Below the pieces are notes generated by a model, which was given only the letters and a program-made list of their open reading frames with translations, was not told where the DNA came from and made no database searches. Positions 16,022 through 23,449 of a stretch of 64,000 nucleotides of DNA are shown here, one piece after another. The DNA is taken from NCBI RefSeq assembly GCF_048537545.1, contig NZ_CP183218.1. The stretch is one strand, 5' to 3'. Numbering within the stretch: position 1 is the stretch's first letter; each line of letters opens with the position of its first letter. Made by a program: the position numbers and the translations under genes. This stretch comes from Chania fonticola_B. GTDB taxonomy: Bacteria; Pseudomonadota; Gammaproteobacteria; Enterobacterales; Enterobacteriaceae.

Positions 16022-18685
16022 TTATGCCAGACGCGGGTTAACTTTTTCTGGGTTGATGTCGAATTTCTTAATCGCATCAGCGACCACAGAAGCTTCAATG
16101 TCACCGCGTTTAGCCAGTTCACCCAGAGCAGCAACCACCACGTAGGAAGCATCAACTTCAAAGTGGTGACGCAGGTTTTCGCGGCTGTCTGAACGACCGA
16201 AGCCGTCAGTACCCAGTACGCGATAATCGCTGGCTGGTACGAAAGTACGAACCTGCTCTGCGAACAGCTTCATGTAGTCGGTAGACGCTACCGCTGGCGC
16301 CTCATTCATCACCTGAGCGATGTAAGGCACACGTGGGGTTTCGGTTGGGTGCAGCATGTTCCAACGCTCACAGTCCTGACCATCACGCGCCAGTTCGGTG
16401 AAGGAAGTTACGCTGTAGGTGTCAGAACCCACGCCGTAGTCTTTCGCCAGGATCTGCGCAGCTTCACGCACATGACGCAGGATCGCACCGGAGCCCAACA
16501 GCTGTACTTTACCTTTGCTACCTTCCAGAGTTTCCAGCTTGTAGATACCTTTACGGATACCCTCTTCTGCGCCCTGTGGCATGGCTGGCATGTGGTAGTT
16601 TTCGTTCAGCGTGGTCAGGTAGTAGTAGACGTTTTCTTGCGCGTCACCGTACATACGCACCAGGCCGTCATGCATGATCACTGCCACTTCATACGCGTAA
16701 GCCGGATCGTAGGAGATACAGTTAGGGATGGTCAGAGACTGAATATGGCTGTGGCCATCTTCGTGCTGCAGACCTTCACCGTTCAGGGTAGTACGCCCTG
16801 AAGTCCCGCCGATCAGGAAGCCACGCGCCTGTTGGTCACCCGCTGCCCAGCACAGGTCGCCGATACGTTGGAAACCGAACATGGAGTAGTAGATGTAGAA
16901 CGGGATCATTGGCAGATCGTTGGTGCTGTAGGAAGTCGCTGCGGCCAACCAGGAAGAGGCTGCGCCCAGTTCGTTGATACCTTCCTGCAGGATCTGGCCT
17001 TTCTCGTCTTCTTTGTAGTACGCCACCTGCTCACGGTCCTGCGGGGTGTACTGCTGGCCGTTCGGGCTGTAGATACCGATCTGACGGAACAGACCTTCCA
17101 TACCGAAGGTACGAGCTTCGTCGGCGATGATTGGCACCAGGCGATCTTTGATCGACTTGTTCTTCAACATCACGTTCAAGGCACGCACAAAGGCGATGGT
17201 GGTAGAAATCTCTTTGTTCTGCTCTTCCAGCAGTGAGCTGAAATCTTGCAGAGCTGGCATTTCCAGCTTCTCGGTGAAGTTAGGCAGACGAGTTGGTACA
17301 TAGCCTTGCAGCGCCTGACGGCGTTCGTGCAGATACTTGTACTCTTCGGAGTCTTTCTCGAAGGTGATGTATGGCAGTTTTTCGATGTCAGCATCGGCCA
17401 CTGGCACGTTGAAACGATCGCGGAAGTGGTGAACCCCTTCCATGTTCATTTTCTTCACCTGGTGAGCGATGTTTTTACCTTCCGCGGTTTCACCCATGCC
17501 GTAACCTTTGATGGTATGGGCCAGGATCACGGTTGGTTTGCCTTGGGTATCCTGCGCTTTTTTCAGTGCAGCAAAGACTTTCTTCGGATCGTGACCACCA
17601 CGGTTCAGCGCCCAGATTTCGTCGTCGGTCATATCTTTGACCAGCGCGGCGGTTTCCGGGAAGCGGCCGAAGAAGTGCTCACGCACGTAAGCACCGTCTT
17701 TGGATTTGAAGGTCTGGTAGTCGCCGTCCAGGGTTTCGTTCATCAGTTGGATCAGCTTGCCGCTGGTGTCTTTACGCAGCAGTTCATCCCAACGACCGCC
17801 CCAGATCACTTTCAGCACCTGCCAGCCAGCACCTGCGAAGATACCTTCCAGCTCGTTGATGATCTTGCCGTTACCGGTAACCGGGCCATCCAGACGCTGC
17901 AGGTTGCAGTTGATGACGAAGACCAGGTTGTCCAGCTTCTCACGGGTTGCGATGGTGATCGCACCTTTGGATTCTGGTTCGTCCATCTCGCCGTCGCCCA
18001 GGAAGGCATAAACGGTCTGGCCAGAGGTGTCTTTCAGACCACGGTGTTCCAGATACTTGAGGAACTTGGCCTGATAGATGGCGCTGATTGGGCCCAGACC
18101 CATGGAGACGGTCGGGAACTGCCAGAATTCAGGCATCAGTTTTGGATGCGGGTAAGAGGACAGGCCTTTACCGTGCACTTCCTGACGGAAGTTGTTCATT
18201 TGATCTTCGGTCAGGCGGCCTTCAAGGAAGGCACGTGCATAAACGCCCGGAGAGATGTGGCCCTGGAAGTAAACCAGATCGCCGCCGTCTTTCTCGTTGC
18301 GAGCACGGAAGAAGTGGTTAAAGCAGACTTCATAGAAGGTCGCAGAAGATTGGAAGGAAGCCATGTGGCCGCCCAGATCCAGATCTTTCTTGGAAGCACG
18401 CAACACGGTCATCACGGCGTTCCAACGGATGGCAGAACGAATACGACGCTCCAGATCCAGGTTGCCCGGGTATGCCGGTTCGTCTTCTACCGCGATGGTG
18501 TTGACGTAGTTGTTAGCCGCAGCACCCGCTGCAACGCTAACACCGCCCTTACGGGCTTCTCCCAGCACCTGATCAATCAGGAACTGAGCGCGTTCAACAC
18601 CCTCTTCACGGATGACCGATTCGATCGCCTGCAGCCAGTCGCGGGTTTCGATCGGATCCACGTCATTGTTTAAACGTTCTGACAT
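16022..18685 (-). CDS. aceE: pyruvate dehydrogenase E1 component
   Basis: This 887-residue thiamine diphosphate enzyme decarboxylates pyruvate and acetylates the lipoyl domains of AceF. The ThDP-binding motif is seen in FLGDGEMDEPES. I start it at MSERLNNDVDPIETRDW (18685), which equals the E. coli length and follows AAGGAAT; an in-frame extension of 23 codons runs through the leader hairpin and is unlikely to be translated. It is transcribed with pdhR, aceF and lpd. Confidence 0.98.
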   Translation of the reverse strand: MSERLNNDVDPIETRDWLQAIESVIREEGVERAQFLIDQVLGEARKGGVSVAAGAAANNYVNTIAVEDEPAYPGNLDLERRIRSAIRWNAVMTVLRASKKDLDLGGHMASFQSSATFYEVCFNHFFRARNEKDGGDLVYFQGHISPGVYARAFLEGRLTEDQMNNFRQEVHGKGLSSYPHPKLMPEFWQFPTVSMGLGPISAIYQAKFLKYLEHRGLKDTSGQTVYAFLGDGEMDEPESKGAITIATREKLDNLVFVINCNLQRLDGPVTGNGKIINELEGIFAGAGWQVLKVIWGGRWDELLRKDTSGKLIQLMNETLDGDYQTFKSKDGAYVREHFFGRFPETAALVKDMTDDEIWALNRGGHDPKKVFAALKKAQDTQGKPTVILAHTIKGYGMGETAEGKNIAHQVKKMNMEGVHHFRDRFNVPVADADIEKLPYITFEKDSEEYKYLHERRQALQGYVPTRLPNFTEKLEMPALQDFSSLLEEQNKEISTTIAFVRALNVMLKNKSIKDRLVPIIADEARTFGMEGLFRQIGIYSPNGQQYTPQDREQVAYYKEDEKGQILQEGINELGAASSWLAAATSYSTNDLPMIPFYIYYSMFGFQRIGDLCWAAGDQQARGFLIGGTSGRTTLNGEGLQHEDGHSHIQSLTIPNCISYDPAYAYEVAVIMHDGLVRMYGDAQENVYYYLTTLNENYHMPAMPQGAEEGIRKGIYKLETLEGSKGKVQLLGSGAILRHVREAAQILAKDYGVGSDTYSVTSFTELARDGQDCERWNMLHPTETPRVPYIAQVMNEAPAVASTDYMKLFAEQVRTFVPASDYRVLGTDGFGRSDSRENLRHHFEVDASYVVVAALGELAKRGDIEASVVADAIKKFDINPEKVNPRLA

Positions 18686-18719
18686 GGTGGTATTCCTTAT
18701 CTGTCTAATGGTTTGTTTG

Positions 18720-18766
18720 GAGCCTGTCTTCGTGCGTTCTGTCATAAAACGCACGAAGACAGGCTC
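18720..18766. promoter_or_regulatory. 19-bp perfect inverted repeat in the aceE leader
   Basis: Bases 18720-18738 and 18748-18766 are exact reverse complements around a 9-base loop. The structure lies 34 bp upstream of the aceE start, between pdhR and aceE. No T-run follows in the operon direction, so it is not a terminator. A stem this long would protect the aceEF message or impede read-through from pdhR. It could also be a decayed palindromic repeat element. Confidence 0.8.
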
Positions 18767-18850
18767 ATCAGTTTGGTTGCCGCTTAAGTACTTAATTAAG
18801 CACTCCGAGCTTTATCTCTACAAGCTGGTGTGCCTTGAAGAGAACCACTC

Positions 18851-19615
18851 TTAATCCTTGCGTTGCTGGAGACGCCGCAGCGATCGATCACGCCGGGTGT
18901 GTTCTCTGCTGAGATCCAGCAAAATTTCCTCGATAAACGCCAAATGGCGGTGCGAGGCTTCACGGGCCTTTTCAGGTTCGCGTGCCACAATCGCCTCAAA
19001 GATCCCGGCGCGATGGCTACTCACTGTTGCCAACATCTCACGGCGCGAGTAGAGCAATTCAAAGTTCTGACGAACGTTCTGTTCCAGCATCGGCCCCATA
19101 CAGCGCAGCAGATGGAGTAACACAACGTTGTGGGCAGCCTCGGTCACGGCAATTTGGTATTGCATGACCGCGTCGGCTTCGGCGTCTAGATCGCCACTGT
19201 CCTGAGCTTGCTGGATCACATGATGGCAGTCGCGGATGCGCGCCAGATCTTCGTCAGTCCCACGCAACGCCGCATAATAGGCAGCGATACCTTCGAGAGC
19301 ATGACGGGTTTCGAGCAGATCGAATTGTGATTCAGGATGATCGGCCAGCAGCTCAGCCAGCGGATCGCTGAAGCTCTGCCACAGATTAGTTTGTACAAAG
19401 GTGCCGCCTCCCTGGCGACGCAGGAGCAGCCCTTTAGCTTCCAGACGCTGAATTGCCTCTCTCAGAGAAGGACGGGAAACATCAAACTGTTTCGCCAACT
19501 CGCGCTCTGGAGGCAGCTTTTCGCCTGGACGTAGCGTACCCTCGAGGATCAGGTATTCGAGCTGCTGCTCGATAACATCTGACAACTTGGGTTGGCGGAT
19601 TTTGCTGTAGGCCAT
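18851..19615 (-). CDS. pdhR: pyruvate dehydrogenase complex repressor PdhR
   Basis: This 254-residue GntR/FadR-family regulator has an N-terminal winged helix (about residues 9-75, LREAIQRLEAKGLLLRRQGG) and a C-terminal all-helical FCD effector domain that in E. coli senses pyruvate. I start at MAYSKIRQPKLSDVI (19615), giving the E. coli length; an upstream ATG adds 18 residues over the operator and is unlikely. It represses its own operon through the palindrome at 19649. The coding end is about 165 bp before aceE. Confidence 0.96.
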   Translation of the reverse strand: MAYSKIRQPKLSDVIEQQLEYLILEGTLRPGEKLPPERELAKQFDVSRPSLREAIQRLEAKGLLLRRQGGGTFVQTNLWQSFSDPLAELLADHPESQFDLLETRHALEGIAAYYAALRGTDEDLARIRDCHHVIQQAQDSGDLDAEADAVMQYQIAVTEAAHNVVLLHLLRCMGPMLEQNVRQNFELLYSRREMLATVSSHRAGIFEAIVAREPEKAREASHRHLAFIEEILLDLSREHTRRDRSLRRLQQRKD

Positions 19616-19648
19616 GGGTGATTTCTTCTCTGCGAAGTGCCCGGAGTC

Positions 19649-19665
19649 AATTGGTAATACCAATT
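19649..19665. promoter_or_regulatory. PdhR operator
   Basis: AATTGGTAATACCAATT is a perfect 17-bp palindrome matching the known PdhR box (TTGGT-N3-ACCAA core). It sits 34 bp upstream of the pdhR start, as in E. coli, and supports autoregulation of pdhR-aceEF-lpd. Confidence 0.9.
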
Positions 19666-19790
19666 TCAAAAACGTGACGGTAAAGTAACAAAGTATTCAC
19701 CTGCTGTCCATATGGGCCTTGATCGAAATCATGAATGCCGCACATTTTAACACTTCAATCCATAAGCCTTTGCAAACCGGCAACTCAGCG

Positions 19791-19803
19791 TTGGTAATAC
19801 CAT
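19791..19803. promoter_or_regulatory. second PdhR-like box
   Basis: TTGGTAATACCAT carries the same TTGGT-N3-ACC core as the main operator, 142 bp further upstream of pdhR. It is less symmetric at the outer bases. It could be an auxiliary site for looping or affect a transcript starting here. Confidence 0.5.
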
Positions 19804-20167
19804 TTACGAGGTAGCCGCCGAATTTAACTTTTGTGAAACCTCTGGTTAGAACAATGCCCGGGTTATATGGCAAGGAGATTAAGGGTTATTTTCGCTTTAC
19901 AACCGCTTACCGAGCCCCGCATCGTTAACAAAAAAATAACAACAATGGCGATTATTTTTGCCAATTCTGTGAGTTATTGCTTATTTCGTGCACGCAATCC
20001 CCCCGCTCGTCACACAACCCGCATTTTGTTGCCTAAACTGCTGCAATCTTAATCATTCAAACAACAAAGCAGGTGCAAACTTTCGCACATACCATTATTC
20101 TCTGCCAAACGGTAGCGACGCCGTGGAATTTATAGCTATAACGTCGTAAACAAAAAACAACACACAT

Positions 20168-20185
20168 CGTAATCATTACTTTACG
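20168..20185. promoter_or_regulatory. weak TyrR-like box upstream of aroP
   Basis: CGTAAT-N6-TTTACG resembles the TyrR consensus TGTAAA-N6-TTTACA at the inner bases. E. coli aroP is repressed by TyrR, so the location fits, but the match is imperfect. Confidence 0.35.
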
Positions 20186-20221
20186 GTAATGAGCATTATG
20201 TCAGCACAGAGGGTTTCATTG

Positions 20222-21601
20222 ATGGATGGTCAACAGCATGGCGACCAGCTGAAGCGCGGCCTGAAAAACCGCCATATCCAGCTGATCGCCTTAGGTGGCG
20301 CAATAGGTACCGGCCTGTTCCTCGGTATCGCTCAAACAATAAAAATGGCCGGCCCGTCGGTCATCCTTGGTTATGCAATTGGCGGTTTTATTGCCTTCCT
20401 GATCATGCGTCAACTGGGTGAAATGGTGGTAGAGGAGCCGGTGGCCGGATCGTTTAGCCACTTCGCCTATAAATACTGGGGGAACTTCGCCGGTTTCGCC
20501 TCCGGCTGGAACTACTGGGTGCTGTACGTGCTGGTTGCCATGGCGGAACTGACCGCGGTTGGCATTTACGTGCAGTACTGGTGGCCGGGTATCCCAACCT
20601 GGATCTCCGCTGCCGTGTTCTTCCTGGCCATCAACGCCATCAACCTGTCGAGTGTGAAGGTCTATGGTGAAATGGAGTTCTGGTTCGCCATCATCAAAGT
20701 GGTCGCTATCATTGGCATGATCGCCTTTGGTGCCTACCTGCTGTTCAGCGGCCTGGGCGGCCCGGAAGCCAGCGTCACCAACCTTTGGGCGCAGGGCGGT
20801 TTCTTCCCGAATGGCACCATGGGGCTGCTCATGGCGATGGCGGTGATCATGTTCTCCTTCGGTGGATTGGAACTGGTGGGTATTACCGCCGCCGAAGCCG
20901 ATAACCCGGAAAAAAGCATCCCGAAAGCCACCAACCAGGTGATCTACCGCATCCTGCTGTTCTATATCGGCTCGCTGACTATTCTGCTGTCACTCTATCC
21001 GTGGGGAAAAGTAGTCGAAGGCGGCAGCCCGTTCGTGCTGATCTTCCATGCGCTGAACAGCAATATGGTCGCAACGGTGCTTAATATCGTGGTCCTGACG
21101 GCTGCGCTGTCGGTCTACAACAGCTGCGTCTATTGCAACAGCCGCATGCTGTACGGCTTGGCCAAACAAGGTAATGGCCCGAAAGCCCTGCTGAAAGTGG
21201 ATAGCCGCGGTGTGCCGGTAGTTGCCATCGGTTTCTCAGCGCTGGCAACCGCACTGTGCGTGTTGATCAACTACCTGATCCCAGGCCGTGCCTTTGAATT
21301 ACTGATGGCGCTGGTGGTGTCTGCCCTGGTGATCAACTGGGCGATGATCAGCCTGGCACACCTGAAATTCCGCAAGGCGAAAAACCATGAAGGCGTCGAG
21401 CCGAAGTTCAAAGCCTTCTGGTATCCGTTCAGCAACTATCTGTGCCTGGCCTTTTTGGCCGGTATTCTGGTGATCATGTATCTGACACCGGGGATCCAGA
21501 TTTCCGTGCTGCTGATCCCGGTATGGCTCATCATTCTCGGCATCGGTTACTTCATCAAGCAGCGTGGCCAACGTGCTGTAAGCGCCACCAATACCCACTG
21601 A
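20222..21601 (+). CDS. aroP: aromatic amino acid permease AroP
   Basis: This roughly 459-residue transporter of the amino acid-polyamine-organocation superfamily has about twelve transmembrane segments. It imports phenylalanine, tyrosine and tryptophan with protons across the inner membrane. The N-terminus HGDQLKRGLKNRHIQLIALG is typical of AroP. I start at MDGQQHGDQ (20222), preceded by AGAGGG; upstream ATGs at 20189 and 20198 lack a ribosome-binding site. PheP is the closest alternative, but position next to pdhR matches aroP in E. coli. Confidence 0.94.
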   Translation: MDGQQHGDQLKRGLKNRHIQLIALGGAIGTGLFLGIAQTIKMAGPSVILGYAIGGFIAFLIMRQLGEMVVEEPVAGSFSHFAYKYWGNFAGFASGWNYWVLYVLVAMAELTAVGIYVQYWWPGIPTWISAAVFFLAINAINLSSVKVYGEMEFWFAIIKVVAIIGMIAFGAYLLFSGLGGPEASVTNLWAQGGFFPNGTMGLLMAMAVIMFSFGGLELVGITAAEADNPEKSIPKATNQVIYRILLFYIGSLTILLSLYPWGKVVEGGSPFVLIFHALNSNMVATVLNIVVLTAALSVYNSCVYCNSRMLYGLAKQGNGPKALLKVDSRGVPVVAIGFSALATALCVLINYLIPGRAFELLMALVVSALVINWAMISLAHLKFRKAKNHEGVEPKFKAFWYPFSNYLCLAFLAGILVIMYLTPGIQISVLLIPVWLIILGIGYFIKQRGQRAVSATNTH

Positions 21602-21618
21602 TATCATTGTTGACGATC

Positions 21619-21648
21619 AATAGGCCCGCACGCGGGCCTATTGTTTTT
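21619..21648 (+). terminator. rho-independent terminator of aroP
   Basis: An 11-bp stem AATAGGCCCGC/GCGGGCCTATT with a 2-base gap is followed by GTTTTTC on the plus strand. It lies between the convergent aroP and cytochrome genes. Confidence 0.85.
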
Positions 21649-21656
21649 CTTCATCA

Positions 21657-22898
21657 TTAATGGGCTTTACGCAGTGCCTTCACCTGCTCGGCGGTGATAT
21701 CCGCCGGCAGCCCGCCCCAGGTGACACGCAGGTAATTCACCAGTTCGGCAATTTGCGCATCGTCCAGACGATCGGCAAAGCCCGGCATGCTCTGCATACT
21801 TTCGTTACCGGGGAACTGCTGTGCTGGTAGCCCATCCAGCACCGACACGATCAGGTTCTTGCCGTCCGGTTGGCGCAGCGTGGCGTTATCACGCATCGCT
21901 ACCGCAACATGCGGTATACCTGCACCATCACGCTCATGGCAGGCGGAACACTGGTCGAGATAGGTGATACGCCCGGCATCACTGCCCTGCCCGATTTTAA
22001 CGGCAACAGGCTGCGGTGGCTTATCGCCCATCAGGTAGGTCACCAACGCCCGATGATCTTCCGGCGTCAGATGACGAGTGCTGAGATCGACCACCATGTG
22101 CATTTCGCTAAACGCCGAGCCCTGCGGCGCTAATCCGGTGCTGAGGAAACGGCTCAGATCCTCTGGCGTCCAACCGCGCTGAGCCAAAGCCTGTGGCGTA
22201 ATATCCGGCGCGATAAACCGCCCCAGATCGCCACCCTGCATCGGCTTGTTCACTTCCATCTGCCCCAGCATGCCCCGTGGCGTATGACATTCGCCACAGT
22301 GGCCAAGCACGTCAGACAGGTAACGCCCACGCTGCCATTCGGCGGAGCTCCCCTGCGAGCTGGCCGGTAACGGATCGCTGTTGCGGAACAGCAAATTCCA
22401 ACCGATCAGCGCCATCCGCTGGTTGAACGGGAACGGCATATCGTTGGCTGGAATGGCTACGTCCACCGCAGGGCGCGACATCAGATAGGCATAAATAGCA
22501 TCCGCATCTTCGCGCGAAATGCCTTTGTAGGAGGTATAAGGCATCGCCGGATACAGATGGCGGCCACCCGGAGCCACCCCCTGCGTCAACGCCAGGAAGA
22601 AATCATCCTTGGTCCAGCGGCCAATACCCTGATCGGCAGAAGGCGTCAGGTTGCTACCATAAATGGTGCCGAATGGAGTATCCAGCGGATAGCCTCCCGC
22701 CAGCGGTGCCCCACCAGCGGCAGTATGGCAGGCAGCACAGTCGGCAGCCTGCGTCAGATAACGCCCACGGGCAATTTGTTCGCTGCTGGCGGTAACCTGC
22801 TGGACTGGGCCGTCATAGCTGCGGTTTTCTCGCCACCACAGCACGGCGATGACAATCGCCGCTATCAGCACAATCAACAATGCGAGACGTTTTTTCAT
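21657..22898 (-). CDS. membrane-anchored triheme cytochrome c of a molybdenum hydroxylase
   Basis: This 413-residue protein has an N-terminal membrane anchor (residues 4-22) and three CxxCH heme motifs: CAACH at residues 54-58, CGECH mid-protein and CSACH in the C-terminal third. It resembles the cytochrome subunits that take electrons from periplasmic alcohol, aldehyde and nicotinate-type dehydrogenases. It is the last gene of a three-gene operon and overlaps the [2Fe-2S] gene by one base. It would pass electrons from the hydroxylase to the respiratory chain in the periplasm. The exact substrate is unknown. Confidence 0.9.
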   Translation of the reverse strand: MKKRLALLIVLIAAIVIAVLWWRENRSYDGPVQQVTASSEQIARGRYLTQAADCAACHTAAGGAPLAGGYPLDTPFGTIYGSNLTPSADQGIGRWTKDDFFLALTQGVAPGGRHLYPAMPYTSYKGISREDADAIYAYLMSRPAVDVAIPANDMPFPFNQRMALIGWNLLFRNSDPLPASSQGSSAEWQRGRYLSDVLGHCGECHTPRGMLGQMEVNKPMQGGDLGRFIAPDITPQALAQRGWTPEDLSRFLSTGLAPQGSAFSEMHMVVDLSTRHLTPEDHRALVTYLMGDKPPQPVAVKIGQGSDAGRITYLDQCSACHERDGAGIPHVAVAMRDNATLRQPDGKNLIVSVLDGLPAQQFPGNESMQSMPGFADRLDDAQIAELVNYLRVTWGGLPADITAEQVKALRKAH

Positions 22899-23449
22899 TA
22901 CGCCGTCTCCTTCAGCAGGCCTGGGGTTTTCAACACCACGTCACGCACCGCCTCGTAATAACGGACATAGCCGGTGCAACGGCAGATATGGTTTTCCAAC
23001 GCCTGCTCAATCGCGCCTTCCAACCGATCGCGCGGAATTGGCTCACGCTTGAGCTTCTCGACAAAGATGGTGGCCGCATTGACAAAGCCCGGCGTGCAAT
23101 AGCCACACTGGAAGCTGTAGTGATCGAGGAACGACTGCTGGATCGGCGAGAGTTCAACCACTTCGCCCTGATTATCCACCTGCGCAACGCCTTCGATGGT
23201 GCGTACCTGTTTGCCATTGAAAAAGTGAGCGCCGGTGATACAGGTACGGATTTCTTCGCTGGTGCCGCTTGGATGGTCGAGGATCGCCACGCAGGCGTGG
23301 CAGATACCCTGCCCGCAGCCGAGACGTGAGCCGGTCAGATCGAGATATTCATGCAGAAAATCGATCATCATCAGCCCTTCAGGTACCTCGATGGGACCAT
23401 ATTGTTTGCCGTTAATGGTCAGGGTAATGGGTTGGGTTTTAATGCTCAT
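22898..23449 (-). CDS. [2Fe-2S] subunit of a xanthine oxidase-family hydroxylase
   Basis: This 183-residue protein has an N-terminal plant-type ferredoxin domain with cysteines in GCGQGICHACVAILDH. A C-terminal helical [2Fe-2S] domain carries QCGYCTPGF and HICRCTGY. This is the IorA/NicA/CoxS-type small subunit. No signal peptide is visible, so it is probably exported folded with the Tat-bearing large subunit. Its start overlaps the large-subunit stop by 4 bp (ATGA), indicating coupled translation. Confidence 0.93.
   Translation of the reverse strand: MSIKTQPITLTINGKQYGPIEVPEGLMMIDFLHEYLDLTGSRLGCGQGICHACVAILDHPSGTSEEIRTCITGAHFFNGKQVRTIEGVAQVDNQGEVVELSPIQQSFLDHYSFQCGYCTPGFVNAATIFVEKLKREPIPRDRLEGAIEQALENHICRCTGYVRYYEAVRDVVLKTPGLLKETA

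Larger units (their letters stand above)
19616..20221. promoter_or_regulatory. pdhR-aroP divergent intergenic region
   Basis: There are 606 bp between two divergent genes. It contains two PdhR-type palindromes on the pdhR side and one weak TyrR-like palindrome next to aroP. The middle is AT-rich with no convincing protein frame. Confidence 0.7.

Noticed and set aside
15104..16192. A 362-codon plus-strand frame rich in Ala, Ser and Thr
   Set aside because: It is the complement of the aceF lipoyl repeats and linkers and shows the same repeats in mirror form. No ribosome-binding site or family match.
17246..18673. A 475-codon open frame on the plus strand
   Set aside because: It is fully antisense to aceE, whose AceE protein is unmistakable. 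The frame is open only because of codon bias in the sense gene.
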